Origin: Microbulbifer agarilyticus
GTDB taxonomy: Bacteria > Pseudomonadota > Gammaproteobacteria > Pseudomonadales > Cellvibrionaceae
Length of the DNA stretch: 64,000 nt
Direction of reading: 5' to 3'
Assembly (NCBI RefSeq): GCF_020171345.1
Contig: NZ_JAIUZM010000003.1
Coordinates: forward strand, 434,001-498,000
Part shown: piece after piece, positions 34,327 through 42,757 of the stretch
Layout: the number at the start of each line of letters is the position of its first letter
How positions within the stretch are numbered: position 1 is the stretch's first letter
Notes under the pieces: generated by a model
Databases searched by the model: none
What the model was told of the DNA's origin: nothing
Seen by the model: the letters and a program-made list of their open reading frames with translations, nothing else
Made by a program: the position numbers and the translations under genes

Positions 34327-34913
34327 TGGAGGAAAAACGTTTGGAAAGAAACACGCTTATCGCACTGTTATCCATCAATACATTCATGTTTTTCTTTGAG
34401 CTGGCGTTGGGTTTGATCGCGCAGTCAACCGGTTTGCTCGCGGACTCTCTGGATATGCTGGCGGATGCTTTCGTGTACGGGTTGTCGCTTTACGCGGTTG
34501 GCAAAGCCGTAGCCAAAAAGGCCAGTGCAGCAAGGGTCAGTGGTTATCTGCAGATTCTGCTCGGCATTGGCGTGTTATTTGAAGTGCTGAGGCGCTTGTT
34601 ACTTGGTAGCGAGCCGCAAAGCATGTTGATTATTGTGGTGGGCATCGTTGCATTGCTGGCCAATATCGTGTGTGTTGCGCTTATCGCAAAGCACCGCAGT
34701 GGCGGCGTGCATATGCGGGCCTCCTGGATTTTTTCCGTCAACGATGTCCTTGCCAACTTAGGGGTGATCCTGTCGGGTTGCCTTGTTGCGATACTTGGCA
34801 GTAGGTACCCGGATTTATTGATCGGCATGATCATCTCTATGCTAGTTGTTCGAGGCGGTATCCAAATCGTGCGCGAGGCCAGGGAGGCAGAGAAGCCTGT
34901 GCAAAAGCCCTGA
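34326..34913 (+). CDS. Cation-diffusion-facilitator-like membrane protein
   Basis: This 195-residue protein has about five or six membrane helices. Helix 2 carries the CDF metal-site pattern (SLDMLADAFVYG), with a second pair in helix 5 (SVNDVLANLGV). It lacks the C-terminal cytosolic domain seen in full CDFs, so it is a short CDF-type transporter, perhaps working as a homodimer. Substrate metals are probably Zn or Mn by family. ATG at 34326 is preferred for GGAGGAG eight bases upstream. It is coupled to polB by a short overlap, an unusual partner. Confidence 0.8.
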   Translation: MEEKRLERNTLIALLSINTFMFFFELALGLIAQSTGLLADSLDMLADAFVYGLSLYAVGKAVAKKASAARVSGYLQILLGIGVLFEVLRRLLLGSEPQSMLIIVVGIVALLANIVCVALIAKHRSGGVHMRASWIFSVNDVLANLGVILSGCLVAILGSRYPDLLIGMIISMLVVRGGIQIVREAREAEKPVQKP

Positions 34914-34978
34914 TAGGGCGCCTCTGTGCGAATGTTAGAATGCCGGTCAGTCTGGCACTTCACTGGAGAACAAGCGAA

Positions 34979-35902
34979 ATGAACACCACCCCTGTATTCT
35001 ATCCCATCGGTACCCCCGGCACCCCCTGGGGCGACGCGGAACGCGCAGAGTGGTTATCGCGCCAGATACGCCACCGCAGCTATGAGTCTGAGGTCATAAG
35101 CAAGATCGAGCGCCTGCATGATCGCTTCGACCTGGAAGAATATGGCCGTCTGGAATATGGCGATCAAAGCTTCCCGTTGCTGGCGATCCGCAGCCTCGAC
35201 TGGGATGACGAGTTGCCAATAATGCTGGTGACCGGCGGGGTGCACGGCTACGAAACAAGTGGCGTGCATGGTGCGCTGCAATTCGTGGAGCAGCATGCAG
35301 GGGCTTATGCGGGTCGAGCCAATCTACTCGTCGCCCCCTGCGTAAGCCCTTGGGCCTATGAGCGTATTCACCGCTGGAACCCAAACGCAATCGACCCCAA
35401 CCGTTCGTTCTACAATGACAGTCCCTCAGAAGAGTCGGCGGCATTGATGCGTCTGGTAGCGCCCATCAGTGATCGCGTCGTGATGCATATCGACCTGCAC
35501 GAAACCACGGATACCGACGAAACCGAATTTCGTCCTGCGCTCGCAGCTCGAGATGGTAAGCCATTTACCCCGGGCGGTATTCCCGATGGTTTCTATCTCG
35601 TTGATGACAGTGAAAGCCCGCAACCCGCATTCCAGCAGGCAGTCATTGCGGCGGTGGAGAGGGTAACGCATATCGCGCCGGCGGATGACAATGGTGAGAT
35701 TATCGGATCTCCGGTAGTCGCCCGGGGCGTAATTGAATACCCGCTAAAGAAGCTAGGGCTCTGCGCGAGTGTCACCAGCGCTCGCTACAAGACCACCACT
35801 GAGGTTTACCCCGACAGCCCGCGTGCGACGCCGGAGCAGTGCAATGCAGCGCAGGCTGCAGCGGTGTGTGCCGCAATTGATTATTCATTGGCGCACCAGT
35901 GA
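34979..35902 (+). CDS. M14-family zinc carboxypeptidase-like protein
   Basis: This 307-residue protein has the M14 zinc site HxxE in GGVHGYETSG (His ~89, Glu ~92) and a distal zinc His in MHIDLHET. It resembles succinylglutamate-desuccinylase or aspartoacylase-like M14 proteins. I chose ATG at 34979 (MNTTPVFYPIG), with GGAGAACAAG upstream; the longer frame from 34940 lacks this. It probably cleaves a C-terminal amino acid or an N-acyl amino acid in the cytosol. The substrate is unknown. It stands alone. Confidence 0.8.
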   Translation: MNTTPVFYPIGTPGTPWGDAERAEWLSRQIRHRSYESEVISKIERLHDRFDLEEYGRLEYGDQSFPLLAIRSLDWDDELPIMLVTGGVHGYETSGVHGALQFVEQHAGAYAGRANLLVAPCVSPWAYERIHRWNPNAIDPNRSFYNDSPSEESAALMRLVAPISDRVVMHIDLHETTDTDETEFRPALAARDGKPFTPGGIPDGFYLVDDSESPQPAFQQAVIAAVERVTHIAPADDNGEIIGSPVVARGVIEYPLKKLGLCASVTSARYKTTTEVYPDSPRATPEQCNAAQAAAVCAAIDYSLAHQ

Positions 35903-35956
35903 TCTCGTTCGGCAAGATCTAGAATTAGGTCAACTCCATAGATATAACCCAGATCA

Positions 35957-36511
35957 ATGTTCCGGAATACGGATTCACGTTATGGCAGCGTCGCTGTCGT
36001 CCTGCACTGGGCGATGGCGCTGTTATTGATCGGGCTGCTTGGGCTGGGGCTGTATATGGCCAGCCTGCCGGATGTCGGGTTCGATAAGCAGAAGATAAGG
36101 TTGATTCTGCTGCATAAGGAGTACGGCATTCTGGCATTGGCGCTCGCATTGGTACGGCTAGCATGGCGAGTAGGAAACATTCTGCCTGAGTTGGTAGAGG
36201 AAATGCCGGATTGGCAGAAGGTCGCTGCGCGCTTTGTTCACTTGAGCTTTTACGCGCTGATGTTGGCCTTGCCGATTAGCGGCTGGTTAATGTCTTCCGC
36301 CATGAGCGTGCCGGTATACGCTTTTGGCTTACGCCTGCCGGATCTTATTCCACATAACGAATATCGCTTCGAGCTACTGGTCGAGCTGCATAAGTGGCTT
36401 GGGTTTGTGTTGATTGGCTTTATTGTTCTGCATGTTGCCGCTGCCTTGCGGCACTACTTTATTTGCCGGGATGATGCTCTGGAGAAAATCTTGCCCGGTC
36501 GGCCTGGTTAG
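35957..36511 (+). CDS. Cytochrome b561 family protein
   Basis: This 184-residue di-heme membrane cytochrome has four helices and conserved histidines in VVLHWAMALLLIG, LHKEYGILAL, FVHLSFYALML and LHKWLGFVLIG. These are typical of bacterial b561 proteins that pass electrons between quinol and periplasmic partners. The 3' end overlaps the convergent lipoprotein gene (36459-37169) by 53 bases. No dedicated partner is adjacent. Confidence 0.9.
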   Translation: MFRNTDSRYGSVAVVLHWAMALLLIGLLGLGLYMASLPDVGFDKQKIRLILLHKEYGILALALALVRLAWRVGNILPELVEEMPDWQKVAARFVHLSFYALMLALPISGWLMSSAMSVPVYAFGLRLPDLIPHNEYRFELLVELHKWLGFVLIGFIVLHVAAALRHYFICRDDALEKILPGRPG

Positions 36512-37169
36512 GCTCTGATTGAGCGATCTGCTCGAAAATGAAATACGCCGTCTGCGCCAATGCACTGGCCGTAGCCTTGTTCGCCGCGACAACGCCTGCG
36601 GTGGGCGTCTGCTCTAGCAATGGCTCTTGTAGCGCTATCAAGCGACTGGCGATAATCCGATTGGACCTGCCGTCCACCAGCTGTACCCGCAATACCAGAT
36701 GAAAGCGTGCCGGGCCGGAAGTGAAGTCCTGTACGAATTCCAGGATCTCCGTGCGTAACCCATAGCTGTAGGGGCCGAAGTAGGGCGGCGTAGCCACGGC
36801 CCTGAACTGCTGCGTTCGCTCAAACGTTTGCGCAAGCAGGGGTTGCAGCATCTGCGCTGGCGTTGCGCCCCATTCGTGTTTGCTGAAGTAGTCGATCTGG
36901 TGAGGTTGGGCCTGATAGGCCATGCGTATGGTGTCGTAAATCGGATTGATGGCTGGAGGTAGCACCAGCAGTGTCGCCTCGCGGCGGCTTTGCTCTGGCG
37001 TCACCATCGGGATCTGGTCGATTACCGCCACCCGCATATTGTTTTCAATTGGGGAAAATAGTGAGCACCCGGAAAGCAGCACGGCTCCGAAGACGCCCAT
37101 GAAGATGCGAGCAGCCCAGGTGAGATGCAACCTTAGCTGCGAGATACTACGGCCGCTGCCTTGCCTCAT
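36459..37169 (-). CDS. PqiC/ABC-transport auxiliary lipoprotein
   Basis: This 236-residue lipoprotein (LLSGC lipobox at about residue 35) resembles the ABC-transport auxiliary group: early VTPEQSRREATLLVLPP, mid RTQQFRAVATPPYFGPYSYGLRTEILEFVQDF and late ASRLIALQEPL. Such proteins sit in the outer membrane beside MCE lipid transporters. It starts on an ATGA overlap with the MlaD-like gene upstream, so the two are one operon. It overlaps the cytochrome b561 gene at its 3' end. Confidence 0.8.
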   Translation of the reverse strand: MRQGSGRSISQLRLHLTWAARIFMGVFGAVLLSGCSLFSPIENNMRVAVIDQIPMVTPEQSRREATLLVLPPAINPIYDTIRMAYQAQPHQIDYFSKHEWGATPAQMLQPLLAQTFERTQQFRAVATPPYFGPYSYGLRTEILEFVQDFTSGPARFHLVLRVQLVDGRSNRIIASRLIALQEPLLEQTPTAGVVAANKATASALAQTAYFIFEQIAQSEPNQADRARFSPEHHPGK

Positions 37170-38119
37170 TCGGATTCGCCCGGTCCAAGTGGTGGCGCCG
37201 CACTGCCGCGGATCAACACGGATGGGTCGCGGTTGATCTTGTCGGTAAGCCGCGTTATCGAATTGCTCAGCTGGTTGAGGGTGGCCATGGTGCGGTAGGC
37301 CTCGGGCAGCACTTGCTGTTGTAACGCATTGATAGAGTTAGTGCTGGTATCCAGCAGCGGCCCCAGCTGGCCGCTGGCCTGCTCGGTATTGGCGATGATG
37401 GTATCCAGTCGCTGCTGGTTGCTGGCCAGCATCTGGCTCACCTGCTGCAGGGCGTTTAGCGTATCGGTGGTGGAGTCGAGTATTGGTCCGAGCTTGCGGG
37501 TGGCGTGCTCACTATTGGTAATGATTGCACTGAGTTGCTCCTGATTCGTTGCGAGCACCCGGGTAACCTGCTGCAGGTTCTCTGCGGTGTGTTGCAGGGC
37601 AGCGATAGTGTCTTGATTGAGCAGGGTGCGCACCAGTTCGGTTAACGCCTGTACGTTCTGATTTACCTGGCTGATTGCCGTATCCAGATTGACCGAGCGC
37701 GATGGGGTGCTGGGGATCCGGGCGTAGCGGGCGCTGGGTGCGGGAATAAGTGGGCTTTGATCGGTTCCCGGGTTGTTTAGCAGAATGTAGACATAGCCGG
37801 TAAAACCCCGGGTTGCCAACCCGCGTGCGGTGATGGTGGCGACGGTGGCTTTGGTGATGGGGGCATCATTGCTGACTTCCAGCAGAATACGTACGGACTT
37901 GGGGCCGGTCAGCGCCACGCTGGTTACGTGCCCGACGTCGACACCATGAAACTCCACTGGCGCGCCGACAATCAGTCCGGAGACGGGGTCTTGAGTGACG
38001 ATCTCGTAGGTTGTATGGCGACCTGATGCGAGCTGGAAATACAGCCATGCGGCCAGTACAACAAGTACCAGAGCCATCGTAAACAGTATTCGCGCCCGAT
38101 TCGCAATGCTGATAGACAT
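37166..38119 (-). CDS. MlaD-family (MCE) protein
   Basis: This 317-residue protein has one N-terminal membrane helix and an MCE domain (SGLIVGAPVEFHGVDVGHVT, GLATRGFTGYVYILL). A long alpha-helical region with repeats of a TNQEQLSAIITNSEHATRKL type follows. MCE proteins carry lipids through the periplasm. The permease and ATPase of an Mla-type transporter are not next to it; only the PqiC-like lipoprotein follows. GAGGAG precedes the ATG. The cargo lipid is unknown. Confidence 0.88.
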   Translation of the reverse strand: MSISIANRARILFTMALVLVVLAAWLYFQLASGRHTTYEIVTQDPVSGLIVGAPVEFHGVDVGHVTSVALTGPKSVRILLEVSNDAPITKATVATITARGLATRGFTGYVYILLNNPGTDQSPLIPAPSARYARIPSTPSRSVNLDTAISQVNQNVQALTELVRTLLNQDTIAALQHTAENLQQVTRVLATNQEQLSAIITNSEHATRKLGPILDSTTDTLNALQQVSQMLASNQQRLDTIIANTEQASGQLGPLLDTSTNSINALQQQVLPEAYRTMATLNQLSNSITRLTDKINRDPSVLIRGSAAPPLGPGESE

Positions 38120-38210
38120 CGAGCGCTCCTCTGCCAGTGTGATATCTCCATATCAGGGCCAGTCGAAGTCTAGTTCAAATTGCGCCAAGGCGAATGGATA
38201 AGCGGCAGGG

Positions 38211-38660
38211 CTAGTGCGCTGCTTGATAGCGCATGATCAATATGTCACGCCCTTGCTTCTGGTAGGTATGGAAGCGGTCAACAATGGCCGAAGGCAGGCC
38301 ATTTTCATCGACTTCGGTGTAGCCGAGGGATTCGTAAAAGGGCACCAAATGCCGGTAGGGGAAGGTGAAGGTGCTGTCGTCGTAGGCTTCTGCCATATGT
38401 CGCAACAGGAAGCGCGCCACGCCTTTGCCGCGGGATTCTTCCGCGACGGCGACACCAGCGAGTAGCTGGCTGTCGGTGAGTTTGCGCAGCGAGCCGCAGG
38501 CAATAATCTGCTTTTGCGCGTCGCGCACCACCATGCAGGGGTCGTGGCGCCGCGCTTTGCCGCGAAACTTGTGTGCGCGATAGAACTTGTTGGCTAACGG
38601 CATCTCGGCATCGGTGAGCCAGTGTGCGGTAAATGCCTTGCCAGATCGGTTCAAATCCAT
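38211..38660 (-). CDS. GNAT-family acetyltransferase
   Basis: This 149-residue protein has the GNAT acetyl-CoA signature GVAVAEESRGKGVARFLLR (motif A, R/Q-x-x-G-x-G/A). PFYESLGYTEVDENG follows at the C-terminus. The substrate is unknown. ATG at 38660 has GAGAG upstream; a GTG at 38675 would add five residues. It stands alone between the MCE operon and a small outer-membrane protein. Confidence 0.8.
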   Translation of the reverse strand: MDLNRSGKAFTAHWLTDAEMPLANKFYRAHKFRGKARRHDPCMVVRDAQKQIIACGSLRKLTDSQLLAGVAVAEESRGKGVARFLLRHMAEAYDDSTFTFPYRHLVPFYESLGYTEVDENGLPSAIVDRFHTYQKQGRDILIMRYQAAH

Positions 38661-38708
38661 ATCGCTCTCAGTCACGGAAAACGGCGGCGCCAGTATTTGT
38701 TTGGCGAA

Positions 38709-39134
38709 TTAGAAGCGCAAACGCAGGCCCAGTGCGCCATCTACGCCAAAGCCTTCCTGGTTTTCATTATCGCTGAAGGCGAAGTTAGGCACAGCCTGGA
38801 CATAGGCTTGCACACTCGGGGCAATCCCAAAGGAAAGGCCGATCGGCAGGCGCACGCCGGCTTTGTCATTGTAACTGTCATTGCCGCCATCCTCATAAAA
38901 GCCGCCCGCATCAATGTAAACGTAGGCGGTACCGCGGTCATTGCGGAAGTTCTGCAAGCGCATATCAACGGCGATCGCATCGCTGTTCACGAAAATCGAG
39001 GTGCCGCGGATTTGTGCAGTGACGCCGACGCCGAGATCGTACGCGAGACCCAGGCCAATACCGTTCTGGTTGGCGAAGGAGGGCATGCTAATGACGGCAG
39101 TGAGCAGCGGAAGAGCGAATCTGAGAAGTTTCAT
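38709..39134 (-). CDS. Small outer-membrane beta-barrel protein
   Basis: This 141-residue protein starts MKLLRFALPLLTAVISMPSF, a signal peptide. Alternating short beta strands follow (IGLGLAYDLGVGVTAQI) and a C-terminal aromatic residue (LRLRF), as in outer-membrane barrels. With about eight strands it is probably a small barrel. Function is unknown. The upstream ATG at 39170 was rejected because the signal starts at 39134. Confidence 0.7.
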   Translation of the reverse strand: MKLLRFALPLLTAVISMPSFANQNGIGLGLAYDLGVGVTAQIRGTSIFVNSDAIAVDMRLQNFRNDRGTAYVYIDAGGFYEDGGNDSYNDKAGVRLPIGLSFGIAPSVQAYVQAVPNFAFSDNENQEGFGVDGALGLRLRF

Positions 39135-39372
39135 AGGTACCTCGTGAGGAAAGACATCATAGGGGCGCAAGGCGCGTAGTATATCGATCGGCAGAAATGT
39201 TGATTTGTTTCAGGTCACAGTTTCTTTTGGGACCGAAAACACCTTGTTCTCGTGTGGGGAATGGCGTCGGAGATGGTGAGCGCGGTAGAATTGATTCGTC
39301 AGGTCACTACGCATCGCGTTGCGTCACTGGCCAGTCACTAATCCGTCGAGTTGTCTGGGGCCATCCCACGCT

Positions 39373-39951
39373 ATGCCACGCGATATCTGTCCCACCTGCC
39401 AGCGGCCGCTCCGTATGTGCTATTGCAGCGCGTTGGTGCATATGCCCAGTCGCATCAAGGTGCTGATCATTCAGCATCCGCAAGAACAGAAGCATCCGTT
39501 CAACACGGGACGCATGGCGCACCTTTGTTTGGATAACAGTGAATTGGTGGTGGCGGAAACCCTTTCGGAAGAATTCCTGCAACAACGGTTAACACCGCGC
39601 TCTGCGTTGTTATACCCATCTTTAAGTTGGTTGCCAGTAGCGGAATTGGTAGAGCCCGGTACGCTCCAGAATGCGGCGCTGGAGCAATTGGTTGTGATCG
39701 ATGCGACCTGGCGCAAGTCGAAGAAAATGCTGCACTTACAGCCGCTATTGCAGCAGCTACCACGTGTGAGCTTTTCCGGGGAGCTGGAATCCCAGTATCA
39801 GGTGCGTAAATCGTCTATGGAAAACAGCCTGTCGACCATCGAGAGCATTGCGCTGGCGCTGCAGGAACTCGAGCCGAGGGGCGATTTCACGCGCTTGTTA
39901 CAGCCTTTCGAGAAGATGGTTTCTTTGCAGCTTTCGGGTATCAAGCGCTGA
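39373..39951 (+). CDS. DTW-domain tRNA-uridine aminocarboxypropyltransferase
   Basis: This 192-residue protein is a DTW-domain (TapT-like) enzyme that adds a 3-amino-3-carboxypropyl group to tRNA uridine using SAM. The zinc Cys cluster CPTCQRPLRMCYC is at about residues 6-18. The DTW core is DATWRKSKK here. The ATG at 39373 is preferred: it gives MPRDICPTC, the usual family N-terminus, and the longer frame adds an unrelated tail. It stands alone. Confidence 0.85.
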   Translation: MPRDICPTCQRPLRMCYCSALVHMPSRIKVLIIQHPQEQKHPFNTGRMAHLCLDNSELVVAETLSEEFLQQRLTPRSALLYPSLSWLPVAELVEPGTLQNAALEQLVVIDATWRKSKKMLHLQPLLQQLPRVSFSGELESQYQVRKSSMENSLSTIESIALALQELEPRGDFTRLLQPFEKMVSLQLSGIKR

Positions 39952-40284
39952 CCACGAGCAATCTTTGGGGCACTTTTCGATATAGGTGCTCTGATCAGTG
40001 CCTTTCGATAATGTACCCCGCAGTTTCCCTGTCTGTTTGGTGCCTGTATTCATTCTCAGAGCGTCTACTTCGCTCAAAAAAGATCCAGCCTCCGCCCATC
40101 GCTGTTCGTTTTTCGACCTGCGGCGCCCCAATAAAAACAGTCAGAACTGTTTGTTACTCCTGTGCGTCTTTGGTATGGTAACGGCGGAATTCGGTTGTAT
40201 TCCAGCACTGATGAGAGTGAGCGGGACTAAGGGGTTTACCCGCGATAACGATAAATAGCCACTTGTCTCGAAGGAATGATAACA
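39952..40284. other. Intergenic region before the TonB receptor
   Basis: This ~330-base gap holds the promoter/operator-like region at 40136-40179 and no coding frame of note. No RNA gene was seen. Confidence 0.6.
40136..40179 (+). promoter_or_regulatory. Candidate promoter with an overlapping dyad
   Basis: TTGTTA (40151-40156) and TATGGT (40174-40179) are separated by 17 bases. The dyad AACAGT-CAGA-ACTGTT (40136-40151) overlaps the start of the -35 box, a position typical of a repressor site. It is about 105 bases before the TonB receptor start. Judged by eye only. Confidence 0.4.
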
Positions 40285-42714
40285 ATGAAGCGATACTTTG
40301 CATCGATAAGCTGCTTCCTGCTCGCCAACTTTGCGGCCCCGGTTGTTGCACAAGAGAACCAGCCGGAAGCGGAGGTGGGCATCGAGCACATCACCGTCAC
40401 CGCCACCAAGCGGGAAGAAAATATTCAAGAAGTTCCGATATCCATCTCTGCCTTTGACAAAGACTTCTTCAAAGATTCCGGTGAGACGAATTTTAACGCG
40501 CTGGAGCAATATACCCCGAGCCTGAAGATTCAGTCCGGACCAGACACAAGAACCACATCTCTTCGCATTCGAGGTATTGGGTCAGCGGGCTCTAATGCCG
40601 GTATTGACCCGAGTGTTGGTGTATTTATCGATGGCGTGTACCACAGTCGTGCGGGTATGAATATTAACGATCTGGTGGATATCGAACGCGTGGAAGTGCT
40701 GAGAGGTCCTCAAGGCACGCTTTACGGTAAGAACACCGCGGCGGGCGCCATAAATATTATTACTTCCAAGCCGACCGCCGACTTTGCGGCCGAAGGCGAC
40801 CTGGTTTTCGCCAGCAACAACCGTAAAGAAATGAGATCTATGGTAAACCTGCCGCTTGGCGACACGGGTAATGCCATGCGTATGAGCGCATTCGCGATTA
40901 AAGGTGACCACCTGTATAAAAACACTTTTAATGGAGAGGGCGTCAACAACGCCGATAAATGGGGTGTTAAGACGCGCTTCCTGTTCAACTTTGAAGACAG
41001 TGAGCTGTTGCTTAATGCCGACTATTCGAAGGAAAACACCGACTGTTGCGCATTGGCGGTGATCGACTACAACGGTGTGGCGCCGATTATGATTGGCACG
41101 CCGATGACCAATAACCCCTCAGCTATGCTGCCCGGGCTGCCATACAATGCTCTCGAGTCCGCGCCCGGCAGCATTGGTGCTCCCCCCCAGGCAGATCCTT
41201 TTGGTGATGACTATTGGTTTAATGATGCCCTGAAAAATGATGTCGAGGTAGGAGGGCTTTCCGCTGAATGGACGTATGATGGGGCGGAGTCCCACAGCGT
41301 CACGTTTATCAATGCTGTCCGGACCTACTCGTCTAACAGCAGCTACGATGGGGATTTCACAGCCTATGATGCTGCCTCGGCGGCGGTTACAGAAGAGGAT
41401 TTGAAGCAGTATTCCACCGAACTGCGTGTGGCTTCGCTGGGCGACAATACCGTGGATTATCAGGTGGGTCTCTACGGTTATTACGCTAACTTCGAAACCG
41501 AAGGCAGTCTCGGTTTGAATGAGACGGTGCTGCTGAATTCCCCGCAACTGCAGGCGGGTATGCCGCCGCTCTCCGCGATCCTCGGCAGCCGCTCGCAGAA
41601 TATTGATATCAACGAATACTCCACCAGCGCCTTGGCGGTGTTCGGCCAGCTGGAGTGGAACCTCAGTGACCAGTTGAGTGCTACCCTCGGTGTTCGTGTG
41701 ACCCAGGAAACAAAAGAGCGCACCGGAGCGCAGCGTACTCTGCGCACGCCACTGCCCGGCCTGCCACCAGAATCGCTGCCGCCGTTCCAGTATCTGCCGT
41801 TTGACCTTGCACCTATTGCTGGTGCGGATGTCGACTTTGATCAGAAACGCTCCGATAGCGATATTTCACCATCGTTCAACCTGCGCTATTTCATCAATGA
41901 CGACGTGATGGCCTACGCCAGTGTGAGCAAGGGTTTCAAGTCGGGTGGCTTCGATCAGCGCCGTGTGCCGGTACAGGTCTTTGGCCGAATCAATGGTGGC
42001 AACGACAGTGCCGGAGAGTTTGATGAAGAGGAAGCAACCAGTTATGAACTCGGTTGGAAAAGTGTTCTGCTGAACAACCGCCTCACCTTTAATGGCACCC
42101 TCTACCTCGTAGATTATGATAACTTCCAGGCGCAGGCGTTTGACGGAGCGAGTACTACCGTAACCAATGCCGGCTCGCTGGAAAGTTATGGTTCAGAAAT
42201 GGATATCCTGTTCGCTGCGAGCGAGAACCTCACACTGGGCACAGCGATCGGTTACAACAAGGCAGAATATAAAGAGTTTGATAATGGTCAGTGTACCGCG
42301 ATGGATTCTCTGTTCTGGTCCCTTGCCAATCCGACGCTTCCTTGCGTGGCAGACCTTGCCGGGAAACCTCTGGACAATGCACCTGAGTGGACCTACAGCT
42401 CCTATGCGCAGTACGAGCGACCACTTGCATCCGATCTGCTGATGATTGCCCGCATCGAGCACAATTTTGTAGACAGCCACTATTTGGACCAGGATCTGGA
42501 CCGCAACCTGTTCAACGAGTCAGTGGAATTGGTCAACCTCCGTTTAACGCTTGGGAATCTCGACCGAAGCTGGGAGGTGGCGGCATGGGGTAAGAACCTG
42601 TTGGATGAGGAGTATTTCCTGATGGGTATTGATATTCCCACGGTCGGTGGCTATGCCGGCTTCGCCGCTCCGAGATCCAGTTATGGGGTTACTGTGCGCC
42701 GTAGCTTCAACTAA
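40285..42714 (+). CDS. TonB-dependent outer-membrane receptor
   Basis: This 809-residue receptor has a signal peptide (MKRYFASISCFLLANFAAP, cleaved before QENQP). A TonB-box-like stretch is followed by a plug domain beginning ITVTATKREENIQEVPISI, with RIRGIGSAG and GPQGTLYGKNTAAGAINIIT. A long beta barrel follows and ends in an aromatic residue (RRSFN). AAGGA nine bases before 40285 selects that ATG. The carotenoid-oxygenase gene starts 43 bases after its stop. This suggests it imports an apocarotenoid, stilbene or other hydrophobic aromatic that the oxygenase then cleaves. The ligand is inferred from context. Confidence 0.9.
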   Translation: MKRYFASISCFLLANFAAPVVAQENQPEAEVGIEHITVTATKREENIQEVPISISAFDKDFFKDSGETNFNALEQYTPSLKIQSGPDTRTTSLRIRGIGSAGSNAGIDPSVGVFIDGVYHSRAGMNINDLVDIERVEVLRGPQGTLYGKNTAAGAINIITSKPTADFAAEGDLVFASNNRKEMRSMVNLPLGDTGNAMRMSAFAIKGDHLYKNTFNGEGVNNADKWGVKTRFLFNFEDSELLLNADYSKENTDCCALAVIDYNGVAPIMIGTPMTNNPSAMLPGLPYNALESAPGSIGAPPQADPFGDDYWFNDALKNDVEVGGLSAEWTYDGAESHSVTFINAVRTYSSNSSYDGDFTAYDAASAAVTEEDLKQYSTELRVASLGDNTVDYQVGLYGYYANFETEGSLGLNETVLLNSPQLQAGMPPLSAILGSRSQNIDINEYSTSALAVFGQLEWNLSDQLSATLGVRVTQETKERTGAQRTLRTPLPGLPPESLPPFQYLPFDLAPIAGADVDFDQKRSDSDISPSFNLRYFINDDVMAYASVSKGFKSGGFDQRRVPVQVFGRINGGNDSAGEFDEEEATSYELGWKSVLLNNRLTFNGTLYLVDYDNFQAQAFDGASTTVTNAGSLESYGSEMDILFAASENLTLGTAIGYNKAEYKEFDNGQCTAMDSLFWSLANPTLPCVADLAGKPLDNAPEWTYSSYAQYERPLASDLLMIARIEHNFVDSHYLDQDLDRNLFNESVELVNLRLTLGNLDRSWEVAAWGKNLLDEEYFLMGIDIPTVGGYAGFAAPRSSYGVTVRRSFN

Positions 42715-42757
42715 GAAATTCGCGATTTAGTAAGCGCGCAGAGAAGTGGAGAGTGTT

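Noticed and set aside
34940..34978. Upstream extension of the M14 gene
   Set aside because: It adds a short tail with no ribosome site; the start at 34979 has one.
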